Assembly: GCF_031127835.1 (NCBI RefSeq)
Contig: NZ_JARXHX010000007.1
Coordinates: forward strand, 62,001-126,000
Length of the DNA stretch: 64,000 bases
Reading direction: 5' to 3'
Origin: Pelagicoccus sp. SDUM812002
Lineage (GTDB): Bacteria; Verrucomicrobiota; Verrucomicrobiia; Opitutales; Opitutaceae
In this document: positions 9,149-18,025 of the stretch, in pieces
How the letters are laid out: the number at the start of each line of letters is the position of its first letter
Position numbering within the stretch: the first letter of the stretch is position 1
The notes under the pieces: generated by a model
Databases searched by the model: none
Seen by the model: only the letters and a program-made list of their open reading frames with translations
Told to the model about the DNA's origin: nothing
Translations under genes and position numbers: made by a program

Positions 9149-10255
9149 TTAGGCGGTCAGATTCGATATTTCTTCGGCGTAACGTGAGAGAATCGGTTCG
9201 GGTGAATAGCGTGCTGCTGTGGCGCAGACAGTAGACGCGTCCCAATCTCGTCCCGCTGCCTGGCGCATTGCCTTGGCGAGGTGAGGTTCGTCTTGGTATC
9301 TAACTAAGTGGCCGTTGACGTTTTCCTCAATTATTTCGTTCGGTCCGCTTTTGCAGTCAAAGGCAATGACCGGGGTTCCATGGGCTATCGATTCAATCAG
9401 CACATTGGGAAATCCTTCGTACAGCGACGTGAGAATCGTTGCTTTTGCATTAGCGTAGTAGGGACTCGTGTTTAACTGAAAACCTTCAAAGTCTACGAGA
9501 TGCTCTACTTTCAACGCTCTCGCATTAGCCCGCAACAAATCTTCCGAGCTGCCGGAGCCTACGAACTTTAGTCTGAGATGCGGGAAATCGTTCTTAATAA
9601 TTGAGAAAGCTCTAATAGCGTAATCGAATGCTTTTGCGGGTTCCAGACGTCCTACGCAAAGGAGATAGTCCCGTTTATTATCTACATCGTTGATATTCTT
9701 CATGCGATGCTCGTCGATCCCTGGATTGATCGGATTTGGAATAACAACTATTTTGCTGGGGTTTATACTGTAGTAGTCAGTCAGATCTTTGCGCATGTCA
9801 TGGGATTGCGCGATAATTCTGTTAACCTTGCTATAGAATAGTTTTAGAATATAGTCCACCGCATGTTTATGCCAAAATGAACCTTGGATTTTGCGTGCTT
9901 CGGATAGGGTGCTTATGTTTCTGGATATGATAGCGAAGTCTTCACGAAGCAAAATGCGAGCGAGGACTAAACAAATAGCTAACTGATGGTTAAAAACGAG
10001 GAATTTATTGGGTCTACTTTTGAGGATGTGCTTTATTAATGATATTAGTGCTGTCCGAGAATGTTGCTTTTCTAGTACTACAATATCGATTGTATTATCG
10101 AGTTGTTTATGATGAATAGAGTGCTCTAGATGTAGGACTATAAGTGTAATCTTCCACCCGCTTTTTGCTAATCCATTAGCTAGGATGGCGCAAACATTCT
10201 CCGCTCCTCCTCCGCCCAGTGAATTTATCAGGAATGTAATCTTCTTATCGGACAT
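9149..10255 (-). CDS. Family 4 glycosyltransferase (GT-B)
   Basis: A 368-residue GT-B enzyme. The N-terminus ITFLINSLGGGGAENVCAIL is the classic GT4 start with the acceptor-side glycine loop (residues 5-20). The C-terminal donor domain has LLCVGRLEPAKAFD, then SLYEGFPNVLIESIAHGTPVIA with the E-x7-E signature, and CKSGPNEII. Enzymes with this N-terminus often add N-acetylgalactosamine or other hexosamines to lipid-linked glycans, but the donor is not fixed by sequence. It overlaps the ATP-grasp gene upstream by 11 bp, so the two are co-translated. Confidence 0.94.
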   Translation of the reverse strand: MSDKKITFLINSLGGGGAENVCAILANGLAKSGWKITLIVLHLEHSIHHKQLDNTIDIVVLEKQHSRTALISLIKHILKSRPNKFLVFNHQLAICLVLARILLREDFAIISRNISTLSEARKIQGSFWHKHAVDYILKLFYSKVNRIIAQSHDMRKDLTDYYSINPSKIVVIPNPINPGIDEHRMKNINDVDNKRDYLLCVGRLEPAKAFDYAIRAFSIIKNDFPHLRLKFVGSGSSEDLLRANARALKVEHLVDFEGFQLNTSPYYANAKATILTSLYEGFPNVLIESIAHGTPVIAFDCKSGPNEIIEENVNGHLVRYQDEPHLAKAMRQAAGRDWDASTVCATAARYSPEPILSRYAEEISNLTA

Positions 10256-11267
10256 CGCAATCTCGTATAAAATCCTCTATGATAAAGTGTTGTGGAGTGA
10301 AGCTCGTTGCTGTCCAGTTCAGCTCCTCGTTCCAATATCCGGGGCACGAGGTATAACCTCCTGGGGCAAATGCATAGCTTATTTCAATGATGCGAGGTTG
10401 GCTATCGTCGTAAATGAAATCATAGGCGAGACATTGAGCCTGCAGACGCTTTGATGTAGTGAACGCTAGTTTTATACATTCAATCGGGATCTCTGCAGGA
10501 TCATGTATGATTGTGCCGCTTCCAGAAGCGCGAAAGTCTCCCTTGCGTACCATGCGTTTTATTGCAAAAGCCCGATGGCCAACTACGATAACTCGTATGT
10601 CATGGTCGTTGTGTGGGATGAATTCCTGAAGGTAGAAGTAGTTTTTCTCGACAGGTAACTTTTTTAGTCGTTCGTCGGGCCAGAGGATTCTCGCAATTCC
10701 CTTGCTTAAGGCAATGAATGACTTGAATGTTTTGTCACGCCTATAGTGCCACAGTCTTTCTTTAATTGAGTGTAGCCTTCTTTTCGCCCGATGGCCCTTC
10801 CCGAACATGCGACGAATCATTCTCTTGGCTGCTGAATAGTCTGCGACAAGTTTCACGTTCTCCGCGCCGGCTCCGCTGCGGAGTTTAAAAACCTTTGGAT
10901 AATCGCTTCGTTGGGCCCATGCTAGTGATTCTACTTTGTCGTAAAATACGTAACTAGGTACTACCGGTGCTCTAATTGATTCTAGGAGGTATTTTTGTCC
11001 TATTTTGTCGTCGAAATGCCAACCTGTATTGGTGTCTGGGAACACCTTTAATCCTACGCGCTCTAGTGAATGCGTCAATTGTCGGGCGAACAAAACGGCT
11101 TTGGGGTCATGGTGGGCCCAGTGCCACATGAATCCACGGCAGTCAGCAGTTTTGGCGATAATGTCCGAGGAGTAGGGGTCGACTGTTTTGTATGGGACAT
11201 TGTGTTTCTCGCAATACTGGATCCACTCATGGCTAAAACTATTGTTGCGATGGGCGATTGCTAGCAT
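10245..11267 (-). CDS. ATP-grasp ligase-like protein in polysaccharide cluster
   Basis: A 340-residue protein resembling RimK/glutathione-synthetase-type ATP-grasp enzymes. Visible features are VPSYVFYDK at the start of the ATP-grasp domain and FKLRSGAGAENVKLV (nucleotide-binding lysine and glycine-rich loop). YFYLQEFIPHNDHDIRVIVVG and IIEISYAFAPGG follow; the acidic residues here (DHD, E near the C-terminus) are the expected Mg/ATP ligands. An insertion of about 60 basic residues (MFGKGHRAKRRLH region) splits the domain. The family joins a carboxylate to an amine or thiol through an acyl phosphate. With a UDP-hexuronic-acid pathway next door, amidation of a uronic acid with an amino acid is an attractive but unproved role. 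Confidence 0.8.
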   Translation of the reverse strand: MLAIAHRNNSFSHEWIQYCEKHNVPYKTVDPYSSDIIAKTADCRGFMWHWAHHDPKAVLFARQLTHSLERVGLKVFPDTNTGWHFDDKIGQKYLLESIRAPVVPSYVFYDKVESLAWAQRSDYPKVFKLRSGAGAENVKLVADYSAAKRMIRRMFGKGHRAKRRLHSIKERLWHYRRDKTFKSFIALSKGIARILWPDERLKKLPVEKNYFYLQEFIPHNDHDIRVIVVGHRAFAIKRMVRKGDFRASGSGTIIHDPAEIPIECIKLAFTTSKRLQAQCLAYDFIYDDSQPRIIEISYAFAPGGYTSCPGYWNEELNWTATSFTPQHFIIEDFIRDCDVR

Positions 11268-11777
11268 GTTAATATCGTTCTATTATGGGTTGGTAGGCTA
11301 GGCGTTTTTATTTATACGTTATTTCTTCTTAGTTATGTTTCGCCTTCAGAGCGATATGCTCGAGAGCTATCTGGGCGAATGCAGTATAGGATATTAAACT
11401 CAGTTGTAGACGAATACGCAGGTATTATTGTTACCTGAATGAGGTTGATTATGGGTTATCTAATATGCGAATCGATAAAGTAGGTCTGGTTTTTCCCATT
11501 TGCTTTAGGATGTTGCCTAGGACAATAGAGAACCTATCTTTTCATGCACATCTCTTTGCTTCTCAAGCGGCGGTTTGATTGTACCATCTCCTAGGGAAGC
11601 CCTGAGATCGTAACGCTTAATTTTATTCGCATTCTACTGTTTGTCTGTCGGGAGCATTATATGCGGCTTTGAATGTTTAGTTATATTCGCATTAAAAACA
11701 GATTTATGGCTAATCTGAGTTTCTACGGTCAGCGACTTTTGGGGGTGATAAAAGAACCGGCAGGAGGAAGGCTTATT
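11268..11777. other. 510-bp intergenic stretch
   Basis: A+T-rich DNA with no ORF above 60 codons worth calling, and no clear rho-independent terminator. It divides the sugar-nucleotide genes (epimerase, dehydrogenase, regulator) from the assembly genes and may carry a second promoter or an eroded gene. Confidence 0.5.
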
Positions 11778-12830
11778 CTATAGCTTTACGGAGTTGAGCC
11801 AAGAGCGATTAGCGAGATACCATTGAATACATTGTTCCACTCCATCGCGGACCTCTGTTTTTGGTGACCAGTCAAGAATCCTGTCGGCTTTTGATATGTC
11901 AGCCCACGTTTCTTTGATGTCTGCTTTGTGAAAAGGCTTTTTAAGTCTCGAGGCTTGCTTGCCGAGCGATTCTTCTATCCATGATATAATCTCGTCAAGG
12001 GAGATTGGGTTTTTGCCTCCTCCAAGGTTGAATACCTCATAACTGACAAGTTTTAGTGCCGCGATGGTGCCTTTCGCTATGTCGTCTACAAATGTGAAGT
12101 CACGTGATTGGGATCCGTCACCGAAAAGCTCAATTGGCGTACCTTCGTCTATCCACTTGATGAAGCGGAAGATGCACATGTCTGGTCTGCCGCAAGGACC
12201 GAATACTGTGAAGTACCTAACGATGGATACGTCGATTTCGTACAAGTAGCTGTAGCTGTGGGCGAGCATTTCCGCAGCCTTTTTTGACGCGGCGTACGGC
12301 GAAATCGGGGTGTTCACTGCTAGCTTCTCGGTGAAAGGCATTTCTTGTCCGGCGTACAGTGAGGACGTTGAAGCTAGCACCAGCTTTTTAACACCGAACT
12401 TTTTCATGCCGTCCATTAGGTTCAGCGTTCCCATGGCATTTGTGCGCATGTATATATCTGGATTTTCCATGCTGTATCGGACGCCCGCTCTTGCAGCGAG
12501 ATTAAAAACGCCATCGAACTTATGTCGGTTGAAGAGATCGAGAACCTCGGGTTTATTTTCAATGTCTAAGAGTTCGAACGAAAAGGCACCGGCCTGGAAC
12601 TTTGGAATCGAAATGCTCGATTGGCTGCGATATGCAGATTTTAGTTTTTCGCGAACCTCGGGATTGGCAACGTTCTCATTTGCAATTCGTGAAAGGCGGT
12701 AGTGCTTTAGGCGGACGTCGTAGTATTCATTTAAATTGTCGATCCCAATGACTTCGTGCCCTTGTCGAAGAAGAAGTTCAGTGGTTCTTGAAGCGATAAA
12801 ACCCGCTGCTCCGGTAATTAAGTATTTCAT
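11778..12830 (-). CDS. NAD-dependent UDP-glucuronate 4-epimerase-like protein
   Basis: A 350-residue extended short-chain dehydrogenase/reductase. The Rossmann NAD loop is ITGAAGFIAS (residues 4-13), followed by GIDNLNEYYDVRLK, which is typical of UDP-glucuronate 4-epimerases (CapI-like). The catalytic pair is in SPYAASKKAAE (YxxxK), with STSSLY as the partner Ser/Thr. The enzyme would interconvert UDP-hexuronic acids by oxidation and re-reduction at C4, giving a galacto-configured donor. It lies 43 bp after the UDP-sugar dehydrogenase, which supplies a UDP-uronic acid. If the dehydrogenase acts on UDP-GlcNAc, this epimerase may instead use the N-acetylhexosaminuronate. Confidence 0.92.
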   Translation of the reverse strand: MKYLITGAAGFIASRTTELLLRQGHEVIGIDNLNEYYDVRLKHYRLSRIANENVANPEVREKLKSAYRSQSSISIPKFQAGAFSFELLDIENKPEVLDLFNRHKFDGVFNLAARAGVRYSMENPDIYMRTNAMGTLNLMDGMKKFGVKKLVLASTSSLYAGQEMPFTEKLAVNTPISPYAASKKAAEMLAHSYSYLYEIDVSIVRYFTVFGPCGRPDMCIFRFIKWIDEGTPIELFGDGSQSRDFTFVDDIAKGTIAALKLVSYEVFNLGGGKNPISLDEIISWIEESLGKQASRLKKPFHKADIKETWADISKADRILDWSPKTEVRDGVEQCIQWYLANRSWLNSVKL

Positions 12831-12873
12831 GAAATAGTGATTTTAGTTAGACTGAAGGTAGCAATGGGAGAGA

Positions 12874-14151
12874 TTAGGCTTTATAATAGTTTGCAGGTCG
12901 AGGCGAGATGCAGTTTCGGGTGTCCACGATTGGGCATCGAAAGTGGGAGAAATCCGTTTTTTTGTAAATCTCGTGGTTGGTAGCGACGAGGATACAGTCA
13001 TAGTTGTCGAGAATTGGGACTGACTTGCGACCTGCGAATCTTGAGTGTTCGCGGCTGGGCCGTATGAAAGGGACATGTGGATCGTTGTATTCAACCTGTG
13101 CCCCCATTGATTCCAGCTTTCCCATAAGAGCATAGCTCGGAGACTCACGATCATCGTCCACATTTGGCTTGTAGGCGATGCCAAGCAAAAGAATTCGAGA
13201 GCCGTTGACAGATTGTGATCTCTCATTCAGGGCCTCCGCTACACGTGCAATGACGTAATTTGGCATGTTCGCATTGATCTCGCCTGCTAGCTCGATGAAG
13301 CGCGTGTGTTGGTCGTACTCTCTTGCTTTCCAGGTAAGGTAGAATGGGTCGATGGGAATGCAGTGCCCACCTAGGCCGGGACCAGGGTAAAAAGGCATGT
13401 AACCGAAGGGTTTGGTGGCAGCTGCATTTATTACTTCCCAGACGTCGATCCCCATTCTTTCGTATACAACCTTTAGTTCGTTTACCAAGGCTATGTTGAC
13501 GGATCGGAAGATGTTTTCCGTGAGTTTGGTGGCTTCAGCGACGCGACAAGATGGAACAGGGTGTACGGCATCGATAGCCTTGGTGTAGAGTGCGACGCAT
13601 CTGTCTAAGCAGTTTTGTGTATAGCCACCCATTACCTTTGGGATTGTCTTGACGCCGTGGTCGGTGCGACCTGGATCTTCTCGCTCTGGGGAATAGGCCA
13701 AGTAGAATCCTTCTCCGGCTGTCAGTCCGGATCCTTCCTCGAGAATGGGGCGAAGTTCGTCCTCGGTGGTTCCGGGATAAGTTGTACTCTCGAGTACCAC
13801 AAGCTTATTGGGATTGCCTTTGCTGAGGTGTGGAGCGATTGCTCTTCCTGTATCGAGCACGTATGATAAGTCAGGCTCGCGGTATTTGTTTAAGGGGGTG
13901 GGCACACAAATTATCGCGGCTGTTACCTCTTCGATGCGAGAAAAGTTGGTGGTGGCCTCAAATTGATTCGACTGAGTAATAGAGGTTATCTGTTCCGAGT
14001 CGATATGCTTGATGTAGCTTTTTCCTGCATTGAGCTTGTCGACTTTTGATTGATCAACGTCGAGTCCGAGTACTTGAACGTTGGATTCGCAGAATCGGAT
14101 GGACAGAGGGAGGCCAACGTACCCGAGTCCGATGATGGCTATTTTTGTCAT
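12874..14151 (-). CDS. UDP-sugar 6-dehydrogenase, WbpA/TviB-like
   Basis: A 425-residue NAD-dependent dehydrogenase in three parts. The N-terminal Rossmann domain has IIGLGYVGLPL at residues 5-15. The central domain's catalytic segment is PGPGLGGHCIPIDP, with Cys as the thiohemiacetal nucleophile. A C-terminal UDP-binding domain contains GIAYKPNVDDDRESP. The motif PFYPGPGLGGHCIPIDPFYL is closer to UDP-N-acetylglucosamine dehydrogenases (WbpA) than to UDP-glucose dehydrogenase, so the product is probably UDP-GlcNAcA. It is oxidised twice at C6 with NAD and feeds the downstream epimerase. Start at ATG 14151; the regulator lies 114 bp upstream. Confidence 0.92.
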   Translation of the reverse strand: MTKIAIIGLGYVGLPLSIRFCESNVQVLGLDVDQSKVDKLNAGKSYIKHIDSEQITSITQSNQFEATTNFSRIEEVTAAIICVPTPLNKYREPDLSYVLDTGRAIAPHLSKGNPNKLVVLESTTYPGTTEDELRPILEEGSGLTAGEGFYLAYSPEREDPGRTDHGVKTIPKVMGGYTQNCLDRCVALYTKAIDAVHPVPSCRVAEATKLTENIFRSVNIALVNELKVVYERMGIDVWEVINAAATKPFGYMPFYPGPGLGGHCIPIDPFYLTWKAREYDQHTRFIELAGEINANMPNYVIARVAEALNERSQSVNGSRILLLGIAYKPNVDDDRESPSYALMGKLESMGAQVEYNDPHVPFIRPSREHSRFAGRKSVPILDNYDCILVATNHEIYKKTDFSHFRCPIVDTRNCISPRPANYYKA

Positions 14152-14265
14152 AATGAAGCTAAAATATTTGATTGCGGGTGTTCGCGAAGGGGCGCCGCTG
14201 TCAACGCAATATAGGAGGTCTGCTGGGGACGTTTTGAATCGAGGTAAGCTTGTCCAGTGTTAGAG

Positions 14266-14823
14266 TCATATTGTGGGTTTCGTGTCTTTGACTTTCGTTG
14301 TGCCTAGGAATTTGCTGACGACGGGGAAGAGCAAGTCGGCTTTCTTTGTCCAGGAAGAAATGGTGTCGATACGGTCCAAGACAACCGGGTCGGACGAGTC
14401 GCTTCCTCGCGGAGTAACGTTTCTTAGTCGGGTTGCGCCGTCTTTGAGTTGGGGGCGGATGCGCTGCCCGATGAAGCCGTCCGCGATGCGTCGCAGGCTA
14501 GTCTCGGCGGTGTAGTGGTCTCGGCGGTCGCCGGGGAGGTAGGCGGAATTGAGAGCATTGATGCTACGCAGGAAACGGATGCCCTGGCTGGCGGAGCCTT
14601 TGCTGATCTGGAGACGGGCGACGACGTCATCGAGCGCGAGTGGGGGCTCTGAGGCGAAGTAAAGCCCGAAGATCTCGCCATAGGACTTGGGCAATCCGAA
14701 GGCTTGGGCGGCGTTCACGAAGAACGCAATGAGCTCGCGTTGCGGCTCGCTTAAAGGCGGGTGTGCATCCGCCTTCGTGCCATTAGTTGGAGAATGGCTA
14801 TGGCGTGACAGGTTGTTGGCCAT
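14266..14823 (-). CDS. GbsR/MarR-family winged-helix regulator
   Basis: A 185-residue DNA-binding protein. Residues about 25-110 match GbsR-type proteins: LIAFFVNAAQAFGLPKSYGEIFGLYFASEPPL, then a winged helix in which LQISKGSASQGIRFLRS is the recognition helix and the wing follows at GDRRDHYTAE. The N-terminal 20 residues are polar and disordered-looking. As the first gene on the minus strand of the polysaccharide cluster it is a good candidate for its local regulator. The effector is unknown. GC content is higher than in the genes downstream. Confidence 0.85.
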   Translation of the reverse strand: MANNLSRHSHSPTNGTKADAHPPLSEPQRELIAFFVNAAQAFGLPKSYGEIFGLYFASEPPLALDDVVARLQISKGSASQGIRFLRSINALNSAYLPGDRRDHYTAETSLRRIADGFIGQRIRPQLKDGATRLRNVTPRGSDSSDPVVLDRIDTISSWTKKADLLFPVVSKFLGTTKVKDTKPTI

Positions 14824-15921
14824 CTTGGTAGATAAGTTATTTTCGGTGCAAGGTTCAAAGGCCTCACTAAGGGGGAGCTGGAGGTTCGAGAATCAAGGCT
14901 ACAGTTTCAGAGTTCTAACGGTGGTCCGTGGGGTTCTCGCTGTAGGCTTTGAGTTAGCGTTTCGCGTTTTTGCTGATGGTGAAGAAAGTCCTTTTTAGCT
15001 TACTCAGAGGTTCTTCTGGATAAACCTTGGTGTCTAGCGCAGGTTTTGAACTTCGGATGTTTCCTGAATGCCCCAGGATTCTGAGTGGCTGCCGCCACAG
15101 GCTGTTCAGTGGGTGGGAACTGAGGCCGTCGGGGAAGAACGAGTGTCTAAGGTTTAACAGACCCAAATGGAGGGTGAGAGCGTTTGCCTTGGCGAGGTCT
15201 AGCGGTGTGGAAACCAGTTTATTGGGATTTAGATTCGAAGCTCCGAATTCAATTGTACCTTCGTACTCTCGGCTTTGGCTCTAGGTCCGGTAGGAGGCTC
15301 TGTTTAGCGTGGTGTTCGAACTGTTCAAGAAAAAATGAACGTTATCCCGTGCAAGGCGGACTTGAAGATGGTGGGTCAAAGCTGAACGCTGCGAAGAGAT
15401 TGAGCCAACCGCCGATGGTGCAAAGAATCGGGGGCGCTTGGAAGGCTTTGGACAATTGGAGACATGCGGACCAGCGATTGAGATGAACCCCACGGACGTC
15501 AAAGAATGCGGAAGTTTTGTTGTAGCTGAGCGATTGGCATTAGAACTAGGCCTATTCTAGCGACAGGGTAGAGTCAGCAGAAACTTGAGATCGTAGGTAT
15601 CTATAGGGCAGGATATCAACTCGGAGTCTAGTTGTGTATATTGGCGGTGATGTAGGGTGACTGGAGTGGCAAGCAAGTTGAGTGGCTCCGCCTTCGCTGT
15701 ATTTGGAAGACTTAAGATTCGAAAATGAGCAATTGGAGAGGCTTGAGTCAGTTTCATAATCGGCTCACTTTCGAAGTCAGAGTTCTCCGAATCAGATGTT
15801 TGGAGCCCCGTTCAAGCGGTCAGTTCGAAATAGTTAGCAAGTCAGCTAGGGGACGGAGGACAGTGGCCTATGGGCGTGGAGCTTGAGCCGTGGGTGATGC
15901 TACTCAGGGATTGACTGTTGA
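14824..15921. other. 1.1-kb region between cluster regulator and NusG-like gene
   Basis: Only short frames on both strands, none with recognisable motifs, and no strong terminator. It must hold the divergent promoters for the minus-strand polysaccharide operon and the plus-strand NusG-like gene. I looked for an ops-like element (GGCGGTAG core) on either strand and did not find one. The length is compatible with a long 5' leader or an eroded gene. Confidence 0.5.
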
Positions 15922-16461
15922 ATGGCAGGTGAATTGACGTGTCGAGGTATGAAGCGGTGGTATTGTTTGCGGACAAAGTTGAATCAGGAACGTATCGCCC
16001 TGAATCGGCTTAGAAGGGAGTTGGGCGTGGACTGTTTCCTGCCGATGGTGTCCCGTCTCGGCCGGAGAAGCCGAGCAGGCCAGCTCGTAAGGGAACCTTT
16101 GTTTCCGGGATATCTTTTCGCCAAGGTCGATTTGTCGGCTGACCTGAGGAAAGTGAAGTACGCCCGAGGCGTGCTTGATTTCGTGCAAATGGGTGAGCGT
16201 TACCCAAGTCTCTTGGAATCGGAGATCGAGGGCCTGAAACTCGTATGCGTGGAGGTAGAGCAAGTCATGGAGACTCGGTCGGCTGTCTGCGTGGGCGACT
16301 CGATCGAATTGGTTGGTCGATTATTTGGGGGAACTCGGGGAACCGTACGAGAGTTGATACCCGCTAGGAAGCGAGCCCGGGTCCTGATCGAATTCCTTGG
16401 TCGGGCGGTCGAGGTGGACGTCGATTCTGAGGGCATACGGAAAGTAATGGACCAGACTTGA
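15922..16461 (+). CDS. NusG/RfaH-like transcription antitermination factor
   Basis: A 179-residue protein, the usual size for specialised NusG paralogues. The NGN domain starts at KRWYCLRTKLNQERIALNRL (about residue 11) and contains FLPMVSR and PLFPGYLFAKVDL, typical of RfaH/LoaP-like factors that bind RNA polymerase. The C-terminal KOW domain includes GDSIELVGRLFGGTRGTVREL. A later start at ATG 15949 (MKRWYC) is equally possible, because the first nine residues are not family-like. Paralogues of this type promote read-through of long polysaccharide operons. The cluster starts about 1.1 kb away on the opposite strand, so acting on it in trans is a reasonable inference. Confidence 0.85.
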   Translation: MAGELTCRGMKRWYCLRTKLNQERIALNRLRRELGVDCFLPMVSRLGRRSRAGQLVREPLFPGYLFAKVDLSADLRKVKYARGVLDFVQMGERYPSLLESEIEGLKLVCVEVEQVMETRSAVCVGDSIELVGRLFGGTRGTVRELIPARKRARVLIEFLGRAVEVDVDSEGIRKVMDQT

Positions 16462-16836
16462 GAATGGGTTACGGATTCGAGGTTTCGAGTTTTACCTATA
16501 AGGAGGGACCGTCCGCCGTTGCTTTGCTACGGGTGGCAACTAGGTAGCCCGAGGAGCGAAGGTGAGTGAATTAAGTTGTCCTCGATCCCGTTAAGTTGAT
16601 AAGATTTCACAAAGTCAGACCTGATTCCAGCAGTATATTTGACGAGCCATGCCCTTCGTCGCAATCATTCTGCTCCCCGTTACGCGAGCTGTACTGACAT
16701 GGATCAAACCTAGTGCTACGTCATACGATTTTTGATATGTGACACGATACCAGTGCACTTCTAGTGCGGGTAGGTGAAACTGAGACATTTTGCTGGATGC
16801 GGGGAGAATGTGAGGCAGGGTTTGTGTAATGTGGCT
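16462..16836. other. Intergenic region before nucleotidyltransferase
   Basis: No gene recognised. It contains a short segment, CCGCCGTTGCTTTGCTACGG near 16511, resembling the dispersed TTCGCTAAGGCTACGG repeat family seen around 37 kb. No RNA gene was identified. Confidence 0.4.
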
Positions 16837-17382
16837 ATGGATTTTCAGTTGGTAACGAACAGGGTCCTTCGGGACCTGGATGAAGCGGGGGTTCGCTATG
16901 CGTTGATCGGTGGATACGCATTAGGATTGTGGGGTGCGACACGGGCCACGTTGGACTTGGATTTTTTGCTGCTCTTGGAGGATCTAGAGAAAGCTGAGGC
17001 AGTACTTTCGGAGTATTCCTACCACGTCGTTTTCAAGAGCGGCGATGTCGCTCAGTACGTTTCGGATCTTGCTCCGTTTGGACAAATAGATGCGTTGCTA
17101 GCCCATCGGAGCATTTCCAAGGCAATGCTTAAGCGAGCGGAGTTGAGGTCATCGGCGGTTGGCGCCTTGGTTGAGTTGCAACCTGAGGATTTGATTGGTC
17201 TGAAGCTTCAGGCTTTGGTGAATGATCCAAAACGAGAGGAACGCGAGCTGGAGGATATGAGGGCTTTGCTTGCAGCTTCCAAGCCAGAAGGTCGTTCTAT
17301 GGATTGGGAGTTGCTGGAAGACTATTTTTCGCTTTTTGAGCGGGAGGAATTGTTGGAGGAGCTGAAGAAGGCGAATGGCTAG
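16837..17382 (+). CDS. AbiEii-like nucleotidyltransferase
   Basis: About 181 residues from ATG 16837; the frame is open from 16774, but the first 21 codons do not look like the family. The NTase core shows LIGGYALGLWGATRATLDLDFLL: the GG of helix alpha-1, then the metal-binding DxD (DLD). A second strand (APFGQIDALLA) gives the third acidic residue. Such minimal nucleotidyltransferases add nucleotides to proteins or RNA. Relatives occur as toxins in type II and type IV toxin-antitoxin pairs and also as uncharacterised housekeeping genes. The stop overlaps the next gene by 8 bp, so the two form a unit. Confidence 0.78.
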   Translation: MDFQLVTNRVLRDLDEAGVRYALIGGYALGLWGATRATLDLDFLLLLEDLEKAEAVLSEYSYHVVFKSGDVAQYVSDLAPFGQIDALLAHRSISKAMLKRAELRSSAVGALVELQPEDLIGLKLQALVNDPKREERELEDMRALLAASKPEGRSMDWELLEDYFSLFEREELLEELKKANG

Positions 17383-17584
17383 GTTGAGCGAGGAGGAAAA
17401 GAGGGAGTTTCTGGAGGATGCTCTTTCGGAGGAGCGGCGAAAGGCGTTCGAATCGTTGCGGGCGGGGACGCGTAGGCGGCTGGAGCCAGACGAGCTATCG
17501 GCTTTTTTGAACTGGGCTCAGCAGTTCATGACGGAAGACGTGTCGAAACGAGGGCCGATCCGAGGGACGAAGTGGCTGTTGTGA
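17375..17584 (+). CDS. Small partner protein of the nucleotidyltransferase
   Basis: A 69-residue charged helical protein (starting MARLSEEEKREFLEDALSEE) overlapping the nucleotidyltransferase gene by 8 bp. No known domain; Glu, Lys and Arg dominate the first 50 residues, then a short aromatic segment (FLNWAQQFM) and a basic tail. Translational coupling suggests it works with the nucleotidyltransferase, perhaps as a binding partner or antitoxin. That is inference from arrangement only; I do not recognise the family. Confidence 0.7.
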   Translation: MARLSEEEKREFLEDALSEERRKAFESLRAGTRRRLEPDELSAFLNWAQQFMTEDVSKRGPIRGTKWLL

Positions 17585-18025
17585 GGAGTTTTTCTTAACT
17601 GCTGTCCGTCCGTCGCCAGAGGCTATGGAGGATTGAAAAGGACGCGGTAACGAGCATCTTGTGCGACACTTGAGGAGCGGAGGGACGAGACGATTGCGGC
17701 GTTTATAGGGCGCTCGTTTCGGCAAGAGAGTTTGAGGAATCGTTTGTAAGGTCGCCCTGTGGGCGAGTAGGTGTCGCGGGGCGACAGTAGGTTTCTTTTT
17801 GGCCACTACCGAGGAGCGGTAGCGACAACACTTGAGGAGCTTTGCGACGAAACAAAAGGCGCGAAGAACTAACCGATGAGGGACCTTTGCTATAGCGAAG
17901 GCTGGGGGTTGTAGGATTGCTTGGGTCTTTTTGTGGTATAGGGAAAGTGGGTTTGGACTATCAACACATCGCGGGCAAGGTCGTGTCTTGTCGTATGACT
18001 CCGCGAGTGTCGCGTTGCTCGGTAC
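17585..18025. repeat. Intergenic region with three short palindromes
   Basis: No gene. Three perfect short hairpins occur within 71 bp: TCGCCC/GGGCGA (17752-17766), GTCGC/GCGAC (17773-17785) and CTACCG/CGGTAG (17806-17822). A T-run follows the second. The 10-mer ACTTGAGGAG occurs twice, near 17668 and 17830. The second hairpin and its flank (GGGGCGACAGTAGG) closely resemble 31997-32019, so this looks like a dispersed REP-like element. One of the hairpins could also terminate the nucleotidyltransferase unit. Confidence 0.55.

Noticed and set aside
14824-15921. An ops/JUMPstart element for the NusG-like factor
   Set aside because: No GGCGGTAG core was found on either strand.
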